A stretch of DNA of 64,000 nt, taken from contig NZ_BCXE01000025.1 in NCBI RefSeq assembly GCF_001894945.1, forward strand, positions 62,001 to 126,000, read 5' to 3'. This DNA comes from Rhodococcus ruber NBRC 15591 (lineage in GTDB: Bacteria; Actinomycetota; Actinomycetes; Mycobacteriales; Mycobacteriaceae). Under the pieces are notes generated by a model. It did not search any database. It saw nothing but the letters and a program-made list of their open reading frames with translations, and was not told the DNA's origin. Made by a program: the position numbers and the translations under genes. Shown here piece by piece: positions 51,049 through 59,199 of this stretch (the stretch's first letter is position 1; the number at the start of each line of letters is the position of its first letter).

Positions 51049-52479
51049 ATGGCTTCGACCGTGGCGCCCGATGTCTCCGCCTCCCCGGAAAACGGGGAGA
51101 AGAGGATCGACTTCCACAGGATGAACCGCAAGGCGTGGATAGTGACGGCGCTGCTCGTCCTCTTCCAGATCGTGGCCTTCGCCGACAAGGCCGTACTAGG
51201 CCTGGTGGCCTCCGAGGCCATGCCCGATCTCGGAATCTCCGCCGTCGAGTTCGGATTCATCGGCAGTGCGTTCTTCTTCCTCTACGCAGTGGTCTCCGTG
51301 ATCACGGGTTTCCTGGCTGCCAGATTCTCGGTCAAGTGGATCATCCTCACGATGGGCGTCGTCTGGGCGGTCATGCAGTTCCCGATGCTCCTCGGTGGCG
51401 GTGCTGCGGTGCTGCTGATGACCCGCATCGTCCTCGGCGGCGCTGAAGGCCCCGCGACGGCGATGTCCCTCACCTCGGCTCATTCGTGGTTCGAGCCGCG
51501 TCGTCGCGCATTGCCGTCCAACTTGGTTGCTGCCGGCTCGACCCTGGGACCGGTCATCGCCGCGCCTGCCCTCGCCTGGGTGATCGTCGCCTGGGGTTGG
51601 CGCTGGGCCTTCGGCGTCCTCGGCATCGTCGGATTCGTGTGGGTCGTCGCCTGGCTCCTGATCGCCGACGACGGTCCGTTCGCCGGGCACGGCAAGCAGA
51701 ATCGCGCCGACGCCCGTACCGGCGACCGGAAGCCGGCGGACCGCACCGCGGAGGTCGCCACGGCCGATGTGGACGAGCAGAAGCCTGTCGTCGTCTGGCG
51801 TGCGCTGCTCAGCATGACCTTCCTCGCCGCGGTGATCGGAGGGGCCTCCAACTTCTGGGTCCAGGGTTTCGTCACGACCTGGTTGCCCCAGTACCTCGGC
51901 ACCGTGGTCGGCCTGTCGCTTCCTCAGGTAGGCACCGTCACCACCATTCCCTGGATCCTCGGAGCCGGCGTGCTGCTGCTGCTCGGCTTCCTCGGCCACC
52001 GGTTGATGAAGCACGGCCACAACGCGCATCGCGCGATCGCGGTCCCGTTCGGTATCGCAGCGCTGGTGGCCGGAATCTGCTTCATCCTGGTCCAGACGAC
52101 GTCGGGTGTGCCGGCCGTCGCCCTGCTGTGCCTCGCCGCCGGCTGCAGCCTCGCGTACCCGATGACCGCCTCTGCGATCGCTTATGCGGTCGGCGCCAAG
52201 CAGCGACCGATTCTCATGGCCACGCTCGGCGGCGTGGCCTCGATCGGTGCCATCGTCTCCCCGACGCTCGTGGGCTGGCTGATGGCCCGCGCCGGTTATG
52301 TCTCGCCCCCTGCCGGCAGCACACTGGCTCCCGAAATGGCGACGAACATGGCGGTCGGTGTGCACCAGGCATTCACCATCACCGGCATCATCCTCCTCGT
52401 CGGCGGCGTGCTCTGCATCCTCTTCCTCCGGCCCGAGAGCCTCGGCCGGAAACTGCAGTCCGAGTACGTCAAGCATTGA
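51049..52479 (+). CDS. MFS transporter (ACS-like), probable IAA uptake
   Basis: 476 residues from ATG 51049 with AGGAAAGGTGG. About 12 helices with the MFS loop motif FLAARFSVKWIILTMG between helices 2 and 3 and a charged central loop (about 215-245, KQNRADARTGDRKPADRTAEV). Helix 1 contains FADKAVLGLVA, as in anion:cation symporters for aromatic acids. Position between iacH and iacG makes uptake of IAA or related carboxylates the best guess. 56 bases before iacG. Confidence 0.87.
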   Translation: MASTVAPDVSASPENGEKRIDFHRMNRKAWIVTALLVLFQIVAFADKAVLGLVASEAMPDLGISAVEFGFIGSAFFFLYAVVSVITGFLAARFSVKWIILTMGVVWAVMQFPMLLGGGAAVLLMTRIVLGGAEGPATAMSLTSAHSWFEPRRRALPSNLVAAGSTLGPVIAAPALAWVIVAWGWRWAFGVLGIVGFVWVVAWLLIADDGPFAGHGKQNRADARTGDRKPADRTAEVATADVDEQKPVVVWRALLSMTFLAAVIGGASNFWVQGFVTTWLPQYLGTVVGLSLPQVGTVTTIPWILGAGVLLLLGFLGHRLMKHGHNAHRAIAVPFGIAALVAGICFILVQTTSGVPAVALLCLAAGCSLAYPMTASAIAYAVGAKQRPILMATLGGVASIGAIVSPTLVGWLMARAGYVSPPAGSTLAPEMATNMAVGVHQAFTITGIILLVGGVLCILFLRPESLGRKLQSEYVKH

Positions 52480-52535
52480 ACCGGCATCTCGATGCACGCC
52501 GGAGTCATCCCGTCCCCGAGATCAGGAGGACCGCA

Positions 52536-53723
52536 ATGACGGATATCGCGACCCCGGTCGACCGAGGGCTCTTCCGGGAGGTGATGGGGCACTACCCGAC
52601 CGGAGTGGCCGTCGTGACCGGCCGTGCGGACAACGGCGAACTGCTGGCGCTGGTGGTCGGGACCTTCGGGTCGGTGTCTCTCGATCCGCCCCTCGTCTCC
52701 TTCATGCCGATGAAGACGTCGAAGACGTTCGCCAAGCTGCGGGAGTGCGCGTCGCTGTGCATCAACATCGTGGGCGGTGAGCAGGAGGAACTGGTCTCCA
52801 CCCTCGCCCGGCGCTGGGAGAACAAGTTCGACGGAATCGACTGGTTCCCGTCCCCGTCGGGGGATCCGGTGCTGGCGGACTCGGTGGCATGGATCGACAC
52901 CCGCATCACCGACACGGTGGAGGCGGGCGATCACTGGATCGTCCTGTGCGCTGTGGCGGACATGGCCGTCACCAACCCGGTGGCCCCGCTGATCTTCTTC
53001 CAGGGCGGTTACGGGAGTTTCGTCGGGACCTCCTTGATGGCTCGGATGGAGCACCGGCTGCTGTCGGCGATTCGGGAGGCGGACTGCGCACGGACGGCCG
53101 TCGAGGACCTCGCACACGACATCGGTTGCGAGGTCACGGTCTACACCGCGGTCGGTCGGGACGAGATGGCAACGGTACTCTCGGCGTCGGCTCCCGGAGT
53201 CGATCCGGAGAACGGCCTGGCGCAGCGAGTTCCGATCGTGCCCCCGATCGGTGACTCGCTCGTGTTCGATCTCCCGCCGGAGGATCAGGAGCGGTGGCTC
53301 GCCAAGGCCCGCGGCGTCGAGGAGCCCGGGAGGCAGCTCTACCGGGACCGTCTCGACTTCGTCCGCGCACACGGGTTCCTGCTGTCGTTCCTTCCTCGGG
53401 AAGGCGGAGCCGCATACGAAGGGATGCGCGACGCCACCCATCGGTATGCGACCGGAAGACTGACTCCGGCGCAGGAGCGGAACATCCGGGAGTGCGTGAC
53501 CGAATCGGCGGTCGACTATACGTTGCGCGACCTCGAGGGCGGGAAGACGTACGACATCGGTTCCGTCGTACTGCCGGTTCGCGACCGAGCGGGCAGCTAC
53601 ACGCGCACGCTGCGTTTGGCGCAGCTTCCCCGCCGGGTTTCCGGGACGCGAGTACGGGAGTGGATCGCCCGGGCCGAGGAGGTTGTCGACATCCTCGAAC
53701 TCGGGGGCGGTTCCGACAGGTAA
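52536..53723 (+). CDS. iacG: Flavin reductase with fused C-terminal domain, IacG
   Basis: 395 residues from ATG 52536 with AGGAGG. Residues 1 to about 165 are a complete flavin reductase (YPTGVAVVTG, SVSLDPPLVSFMP, CASLCINIV, PLIFFQGGYG). It should deliver FADH2 or FMNH2 to IacA. The remaining about 225 residues are an additional domain with a helical start (MEHRLLSAIREADCARTAVEDLAHDIG) and a GAF/IclR-effector-like look (CEVTVYTAV, then VPPIGDSLVF, then ILELGG at the end). Such a fusion is twice the usual 170-residue length. It may sense a ligand or mediate assembly. Confidence 0.82.
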   Translation: MTDIATPVDRGLFREVMGHYPTGVAVVTGRADNGELLALVVGTFGSVSLDPPLVSFMPMKTSKTFAKLRECASLCINIVGGEQEELVSTLARRWENKFDGIDWFPSPSGDPVLADSVAWIDTRITDTVEAGDHWIVLCAVADMAVTNPVAPLIFFQGGYGSFVGTSLMARMEHRLLSAIREADCARTAVEDLAHDIGCEVTVYTAVGRDEMATVLSASAPGVDPENGLAQRVPIVPPIGDSLVFDLPPEDQERWLAKARGVEEPGRQLYRDRLDFVRAHGFLLSFLPREGGAAYEGMRDATHRYATGRLTPAQERNIRECVTESAVDYTLRDLEGGKTYDIGSVVLPVRDRAGSYTRTLRLAQLPRRVSGTRVREWIARAEEVVDILELGGGSDR

Positions 53724-53780
53724 TCCGTTCCCGCGGAATTGTCTTCACCACGGGAGTCGGTGCTCGTGGACGAGTACCGG

Positions 53781-54269
53781 TCAGCCCGTGACCATGATCT
53801 GCGCGGCGCTCTCCTTGAGTTTCGCGTTGGCCCAGCGCAACTGACGCAGGGTCTGCGGGTGGCAGCGTTCGGCCGTGGCGAGCAGTTCCCGGTCCTGCAT
53901 GGCCTGCGCGGTCTGGGCCAGGATCTCCCAGTCCAGTGAGACCCCGGCTGCCATCCGGTGGATCTCGCGCAGGTCGTGCAGGAGCAGCAGGCCGGGCTCG
54001 TGGCGCCGGCCGAGCAGTTCGCTGCCCTTCTGCCGCAGGCGGGCCAGGATCGTGTGGTCGTCCTCCGGTTCGGCGTCGAGGTCGAGGTCGTAGTCGCGCC
54101 CGACCCGGGCGAGTTCGCGCACGTGTTCCTGGGACCAGCGTGCGAGATCCCGTCCGAGGTAGAAGATCTCGTGGTCGGCCTTCTGCCGGTCCGAGATCTG
54201 CAGCAATTCCCCCGCCAGGTCGTTCTCGGCGCGGTGCAGTTCGCGGATTGCCAGACCTACCTTGTTCAC
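53781..54269 (-). CDS. Helical partner protein of the molybdopterin enzyme
   Basis: 162 residues from GTG 54269 with GGAGG, overlapping the stop of the molybdoenzyme gene by four bases (GTGA). All-helical; conserved-looking acidic and His residues in RELHRAENDLAGELLQ, KADHEIFYLGRDLARWSQEHVREL and REIHRMAAG suggest a ferritin-like four-helix bundle, perhaps metal-binding. Not recognised by name. Tight coupling implies a chaperone or subunit role for the oxidoreductase. Confidence 0.75.
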   Translation of the reverse strand: MNKVGLAIRELHRAENDLAGELLQISDRQKADHEIFYLGRDLARWSQEHVRELARVGRDYDLDLDAEPEDDHTILARLRQKGSELLGRRHEPGLLLLHDLREIHRMAAGVSLDWEILAQTAQAMQDRELLATAERCHPQTLRQLRWANAKLKESAAQIMVTG

Positions 54270-56734
54270 GATGCGCCTCCGCTCGTGTCGACGACGGTCT
54301 CGGTCGCGGTGCCGGAAGGACCGCCCACGGTGTCGGGAACGTCGGTGCCCACCGGTCGTGAGGCGGTGGTCGTCGGCGCGGCGGACGGTGTGCCGTCCCC
54401 GGCCAGGAGACGCTCGGCCCGGGCGGCGCCGGTCTTGAACAGTGGCTGTTTCGACGCCGGATCCCAGTCGGTGACGGTCAGTTCGTTGGCGGCGCGGCCC
54501 TCGGAGTCGCCCGGCTCGTGCCCGCCGGGGGTGTCCCAGTAGCCGTAGTGGAACGGCAGGAACAGCACGCCGGGGCGGATGCCGCTGATCCGCAGCCGTG
54601 CCTCCACCCGGCCACGCGGGGTGGTGATGAGCAGCAGGTCGCCCTCCCCCCAGCCGTGCCGCTGGGCGTCGGAGGCGGACATCTCCACCCACACCTCGGG
54701 GGCGGCGTTCTGCAGCTGCGGTGCCCGCCCGGTCTTGGTGCGGGTGTGGAAGTGATAGAGGGTCCGCCCGGTGGTCAGCAGGTAGGGGAACTCCTCGGAG
54801 ACCACCTCGTGCGGGGGCAGGTACTCCCCTGCCTTGATCACGGCCTTGCCGAGGGGGTTCATCGCCTTGTACTCGGTCGGTTCGAGCGGGGCGCCGGTGA
54901 CCATGTCGCGACCGTAGCTCTCGCAGTAGTCCGGTGCGCTCCAGAACTTCCCGTCGGCGTAGAGGCGCTCGGTGCCGTCGGGGTGCTCGTCGTTGCAGGG
55001 CCATTGGATGCCGCTGCCGCCGCGGAGCCTGTCGTACGAGAGGCCGGTGTAGTCGCACGGCCGTCCCGCGGTGCACTGCTTCCAGGCCTCGAACGCCTCT
55101 TCCGGCGTGGACCACTTGACCAGGGGCTGCCCGTCCTTGTCCTGCAGTCCCAGCCGGCGGGCGTAGTCGAGGAAGATGTCCAGATCGGGCCGGGCCTGCC
55201 CGGGCGGGTCGACGGCCTTCTCCGACAGGTGCACGGTGCGGTCGACATTGGTGAACGTGCCGGTCTTCTCCCCCCACGTGGCGGCCGGCAGCACGACGTC
55301 CGCGAGTTGCGCGGTCTCGGACAGGAAGATGTCCTGCACGACGAGGAAAAGCCTTTTCTGGGACAGGATTTCGCGGATGCGGCCGAGTTCCGGCAACGAC
55401 ACCGCCGGGTTGGTGCCGTTGACGTACAGGAACCGGATCGAACCGTCCTCGACGTACCGCATCATCTGCATCAGGTGGGTGGGCGCGGTGTAGTGCGGGA
55501 TCCGCATCGGGTCGATGTTCCACACCCGCCCCAGCTCCTGGATGTGTTCGTCGTTGGCCCAGTTCCGGAACGCCGGCAGGTCGCCGTCGGCCCCGCACTC
55601 GCGGGTGTTCTGCGCCGTGGGCTGGCCGTTCATCTGCAGCACCCCGCACCCCGGCTTGCCGAGCATGCCGCGGATCAGGTGCACGTTGTTCACCTGGACG
55701 GCAGCGGCGGTGGCCTGATGGGACTGGTAGAAACCCTGCAGCACGGTGGACAGCAACCGTTCGGCGGTGCCCAGGAGCCGGGCGGCCGCCCGCAGGTCGG
55801 CGAGCGGGACGTCGCACACCTGCGCGACCTTCTCCGCCGGGTAGCCCTCGAGTTGCTTCTCCAGCTCGTCGAAGCCGACGGTGTGGGCGTCGACGTAGTC
55901 GCGGTCGATCCAGCCGTGCCGCACGATCTCGTGCAGCAGCCCGTTCATCAGCATCACATTGGTGCCGGGCCGGGGTGCGAGGTGCACGGTGGCCGCGCGC
56001 GCCACCGGCGTCTCCCGCGGGTCGACGCAGACGATCGCCGGGGGGTTCGGGCCGGCGAGCCGGTCGAGCACCCGGGTCCACAGCACACTCTGGGTCTCGG
56101 CCATGTTGTGCCCGTACAGGGCGATCACGTCGGCGTGGTCGATGTCGGTGTACGACCCCGGTTGACCGTCGCACGCGAAGGACTCCTTCAGCGCCGCGGC
56201 CGCCGTCGCCGTGCACAGCCGGGTGTTGCCGTCCATGTGGTTGGTGCCGATGCCGCCGTGTCCGATCAGCGCCAGCGTGTAGTACTCCTCGAGGAAGAGC
56301 TGACCGGTGGTGTAGAAGCCGATCGAACTCGGACCGCGTTCGGCCAGCAACTCCTTCGTGCGCCCGGCGACGGCGTCCATCGCCGTGTCCCAGTCCGTCT
56401 CCACGAGCGCACCGTCGCGCCGGATCAGCGGTGTGGTCAACCGATCCGGCGAATGGTTCGCCTGCCAGCCGAACAGGTCCTTCGGACCGAGCCGGCCGTG
56501 ATTGACCCGGTCGACCGCCCGGCCCCGCACGCCCACGATGCGCCCGTTCTCGACGGCGATGTCCAGCCCGTCCCCGTTCGAGTGCAGGATCGTCGCCGAC
56601 TGCACCCAGGTGTCGACGTCGTCCTCGTCCACCCCCTCGGCGAGATACATGTCCACCCTGGTCGGCCACGTCTCACCGGGACCGTAGGGAGTGCGAGCAC
56701 CCCACGGGTCCCGGATCCGGTCCGTACGCGTCAT
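54266..56734 (-). CDS. Molybdopterin oxidoreductase lacking the N-terminal [4Fe-4S] cysteines
   Basis: 822 residues from ATG 56734. bis-MGD enzyme of the formate dehydrogenase/nitrate reductase family: GRIVGVRGRAVDRVNHGRLGPKDLFGW (about 65-91), NTRLCTATA with the presumed Mo-ligand Cys (about 165), DVIALYGHNMAETQSVLW, NGTNPAVSLPELG, AATWGEKTGTFTNVDRTVH, and C-terminal DUF1859/MopB-C domain (LTTGRTLYHFHTRTKTGR). Where a CxxCxxxC cluster is usual, the protein has WVQSATILHSNGDG and no Cys. Electron donor/acceptor must therefore bypass that cluster. A Ser/Thr-rich 40-residue C-terminal tail is odd. Cytoplasmic, no Tat signal. Confidence 0.87.
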   Translation of the reverse strand: MTRTDRIRDPWGARTPYGPGETWPTRVDMYLAEGVDEDDVDTWVQSATILHSNGDGLDIAVENGRIVGVRGRAVDRVNHGRLGPKDLFGWQANHSPDRLTTPLIRRDGALVETDWDTAMDAVAGRTKELLAERGPSSIGFYTTGQLFLEEYYTLALIGHGGIGTNHMDGNTRLCTATAAAALKESFACDGQPGSYTDIDHADVIALYGHNMAETQSVLWTRVLDRLAGPNPPAIVCVDPRETPVARAATVHLAPRPGTNVMLMNGLLHEIVRHGWIDRDYVDAHTVGFDELEKQLEGYPAEKVAQVCDVPLADLRAAARLLGTAERLLSTVLQGFYQSHQATAAAVQVNNVHLIRGMLGKPGCGVLQMNGQPTAQNTRECGADGDLPAFRNWANDEHIQELGRVWNIDPMRIPHYTAPTHLMQMMRYVEDGSIRFLYVNGTNPAVSLPELGRIREILSQKRLFLVVQDIFLSETAQLADVVLPAATWGEKTGTFTNVDRTVHLSEKAVDPPGQARPDLDIFLDYARRLGLQDKDGQPLVKWSTPEEAFEAWKQCTAGRPCDYTGLSYDRLRGGSGIQWPCNDEHPDGTERLYADGKFWSAPDYCESYGRDMVTGAPLEPTEYKAMNPLGKAVIKAGEYLPPHEVVSEEFPYLLTTGRTLYHFHTRTKTGRAPQLQNAAPEVWVEMSASDAQRHGWGEGDLLLITTPRGRVEARLRISGIRPGVLFLPFHYGYWDTPGGHEPGDSEGRAANELTVTDWDPASKQPLFKTGAARAERLLAGDGTPSAAPTTTASRPVGTDVPDTVGGPSGTATETVVDTSGGAS

Positions 56735-56785
56735 ACCGGAGGCGCTACCCCCTGCGCAACGAACCAAACCTGCCGCCGACGGAAC

Positions 56786-57229
56786 TCAGTGGGAACGAGG
56801 AAGGCGCACGATGTGGAGGAAGAAGTTGTCGATCCGCCGGATCACCTCCGCGAACTGCGGGAAGTCGACCGGCTTGGTGATGTAGGCGTTGGCGTGCAGC
56901 CGGTAGCTGCGCAGCAGGTCCTCCTCGGCGGCGGACGCGGTGAGCACCACCACCGGGATGTGCCGCAGTTCCGGGTCGGCCTTGATCTGTGCGAGGACCT
57001 CCCGGCCGTCGTAGCGGGGCAGGTTCAGGTCGAGGAGGATCAGATCGGGCCGCGGCGCGTCGGCGTAGGGGTCGCGCCGGAAGAGGAAGCTCAACGCCTG
57101 CTCACCGTCGCGTACGACGTGCAGTGCGTTGGTCAGTTTGTGGTCCTCCAGGGCCTCGCGGGTCATCAATTCGTCGCCGGCGTCGTCCTCGACCAGCAGA
57201 ACGACGATGGGTTCGGCGGGCTCGGTCAT
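56786..57229 (-). CDS. Stand-alone CheY-like response regulator (Rcp1 type)
   Basis: 147 residues from ATG 57229 with CAGGAG. Receiver only: [13 protein letters not shown] acidic pocket, phospho-acceptor Asp in [13 protein letters not shown], Thr in LTASAAEED and Lys in TKPVDFPQF. The insert [23 protein letters not shown] before the Asp is typical of bacteriophytochrome-linked Rcp1-like regulators. No output domain and no adjacent kinase. Lies 51 bases downstream of nothing on the same strand; the molybdoenzyme start follows. Confidence 0.9.
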   Translation of the reverse strand: MTEPAEPIVVLLVEDDAGDELMTREALEDHKLTNALHVVRDGEQALSFLFRRDPYADAPRPDLILLDLNLPRYDGREVLAQIKADPELRHIPVVVLTASAAEEDLLRSYRLHANAYITKPVDFPQFAEVIRRIDNFFLHIVRLPRSH

Positions 57230-57374
57230 GTGGTGGGCTCCTGAACCAGGGGTGCACGGAACGTTCTCCGACCGTACGCGGTACGGCAGCGACTGCGGTT
57301 CGGCCCCCACGACCGGCCGCCGCGCCGGCAGTCGGAGAGCACGGCGTGTCCGATGTTGTGCCAGACTCCGGAAC

Positions 57375-57749
57375 ATGGCTGTCGATCCACGTGGTGCCGA
57401 CCTGAAGCGCTTTCTCGCCGAGGACCCGGGCGGGCCGGTGGTGATGCTGAACCTGCTGCGGTTCGGCACCGGTGGTCGCGAGATCTACGCCCGCTACGCC
57501 GACGCCCTCCACGAGACGTTCCTGCCGCGCTACGGCGGCGAGGTGCTCTACGCGGGCGACGGGTCGACCGCGCTCGTGGCGGAGACCGGGCAGGACTGGG
57601 ACGCGGTCCTGCTCGTGCGCTACCCGACGCGGCGTGCCTTCTCCGAGATGGTCGCCGACCCCGAGTACCAGCGGGTCACGGCGTGGCGCACCGACGCGCT
57701 GCAGGAGGCTGTCCTGCAGGCGACGGTGCCGTGGCCGGTGCAGTCCTGA
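57375..57749 (+). CDS. DUF1330 family protein
   Basis: 124 residues from ATG 57375. Dimeric alpha/beta-barrel features: [25 protein letters not shown] at the start and the conserved [25 protein letters not shown] segment of DUF1330. No ribosome site is evident, so the transcript may be leaderless. Function unknown; related barrels are small-molecule enzymes. Converges on the baeRF gene with nine bases between stops. Confidence 0.85.
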   Translation: MAVDPRGADLKRFLAEDPGGPVVMLNLLRFGTGGREIYARYADALHETFLPRYGGEVLYAGDGSTALVAETGQDWDAVLLVRYPTRRAFSEMVADPEYQRVTAWRTDALQEAVLQATVPWPVQS

Positions 57750-57758
57750 CACCGGCCG

Positions 57759-58850
57759 TCAGTAGCGCAGCAGGGCGCCGATGCCGTCCGCCGGCGTGAG
57801 GCGCTCGTCCATGCGGAGCACGGCGGCGCCGGTGGCCACGGCCGCGAACGGCAGGGCTTCGTCGGCGCGGCAGACGCGCTCGCTGCCCGAACCCATCTCG
57901 GACAGCGCTCCTGCGTCGGCGGCCACGAGCGACGGGTCGTCGCCCACGAGCACCGTGGTGTCGTCGAGGTCCCCCAGGATCAGCGTGTCGACCCGCCGTT
58001 CGCGCAGCGCCGCCGTCACCTCGGTCACCCCTTCGACGGCCAGGCCGGTTCCGGCGCCGGCCCGATAGCGCTCGGCCACGTCGTCCATCTCGGCGAGGCG
58101 ACGCTGCGCCAGTTCCTCCTGGATGACATCCCGGATCCGCTCGCGGTCGGAGCCGTCGGCGCGAGAACCGGTCTGCACCTGCACCAGGACGTCGCCGGTG
58201 CGCTGGGGCAGGGCCTCCGCCAGGTCCGTGCGGGAGCGGACCTCGCCGATCACGAACACCGGCTCGGCGTGGTGCTCGTCGGCCAGTTCGGTGATGCGGT
58301 CGGCGGCGGCGGCGATGTTGCGGCGCCGCTGCTCCTCGACGTTGGGTTCGGGATCCCCGTAACCGGGCGACTGGGCGCCGGCCGCCTTGTGGATCGGGTA
58401 GCCCTCCCCGGCGACCGTCTCCTCGTGGAGCACGCCGCCGTGCCGGTCGTAGACGGTCAGGTCGCCGCCCGCGTGGTCGACGGCGGCCACGAGGTAGGGC
58501 CGGCCGCTCGTGCCGTGTTCCACCAGCGGGAGCAGGTAAGGCATGTCGGACAGTCGCACCTCGGTGCGCAGCGGCGGGCGCACGAGCCGCTCGTGCACGA
58601 GTACCCCGTCCGGGTTCGCGACGATCGCGCGGCCACCGCTGCCGACCGCCGCCGGCGCCTCGGTCACCGCGCGCTCGACGTGGCCGAGCACGGCCCGCGG
58701 AGTCCCGAGTTGTTCCAGTTGCTCCGCGATGGAACGCCAGGTCAGTTCCGCAACCTTTGCCGCATCCTCGGTCGCGTGCGAATCCTCGTAGTACACCGAG
58801 GCGAACGGGCCGGTCGCGGTGGTGAAGTCTGCGAATCGATCGGCGTGCAC
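57759..58850 (-). CDS. Vms1/eRF1-like (baeRF) protein, Rv2629-type
   Basis: 363 residues from GTG 58850 with AAGGAG. The layout resembles mycobacterial Rv2629 and other actinobacterial release-factor-like proteins: N-terminal FTTATGPFASVYYEDSH, a central beta-rich part (VVYDRHGG-like DLTVYDRHGGVLHEE at about 150), a repeated helical RRRNIAAAADRITELA and a C-terminal mRNA-surveillance-like domain (RRVDTLILGDLDDTTVLVG). baeRF proteins are thought to act on stalled ribosomes or tRNA. Rv2629 is hypoxia-induced; no DosR box was seen here. Confidence 0.82.
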   Translation of the reverse strand: MHADRFADFTTATGPFASVYYEDSHATEDAAKVAELTWRSIAEQLEQLGTPRAVLGHVERAVTEAPAAVGSGGRAIVANPDGVLVHERLVRPPLRTEVRLSDMPYLLPLVEHGTSGRPYLVAAVDHAGGDLTVYDRHGGVLHEETVAGEGYPIHKAAGAQSPGYGDPEPNVEEQRRRNIAAAADRITELADEHHAEPVFVIGEVRSRTDLAEALPQRTGDVLVQVQTGSRADGSDRERIRDVIQEELAQRRLAEMDDVAERYRAGAGTGLAVEGVTEVTAALRERRVDTLILGDLDDTTVLVGDDPSLVAADAGALSEMGSGSERVCRADEALPFAAVATGAAVLRMDERLTPADGIGALLRY

Positions 58851-59199
58851 AGCTACTCCTTCGTCGGTGCCTCACGGTCTCTCGATTCGTGTGCCCCCGA
58901 CCCGCGCGAGTAAACGTGCCCGCACCGATCCGGCGGCAATTTCCGTCCGCGCGGTTTACCTGCCGCAGAATCGGCAACCCTGCACCCATGGCGTCCTCGG
59001 TGAACGTGCCGTCGTGGCACGTCCACGGCTCGTCGATGCCCCCGCACGTGATGCCCCCGCACGTTCGGAGTCCGGACCTGCACCACGACCGGCGGTGGGT
59101 CCGCGGGTCGTACGCGCGGTCGGGCGGCGCGACGAGGCTGTCAGGCGAGGCGCTGTCAGGCGAGGCGACGGGCACGACGATCCGCAGAAGGGAAGGGCC
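58851..59199. other. Divergent intergenic region with two pairs of 15-bp tandem repeats
   Basis: 349 bases between the baeRF and glycosyltransferase starts, no convincing gene. GATGCCCCCGCACGT is duplicated at 59035-59064 and GCTGTCAGGCGAGGC at 59137-59166. The rest shows no clear hairpin. Frames through it are low-complexity Arg/His-rich. Confidence 0.6.

Noticed and set aside
58851-58920. DosR box before the Rv2629-like gene
   Set aside because: Rv2629 is in the dormancy regulon, but no GGGACT-type palindrome could be found in this promoter.
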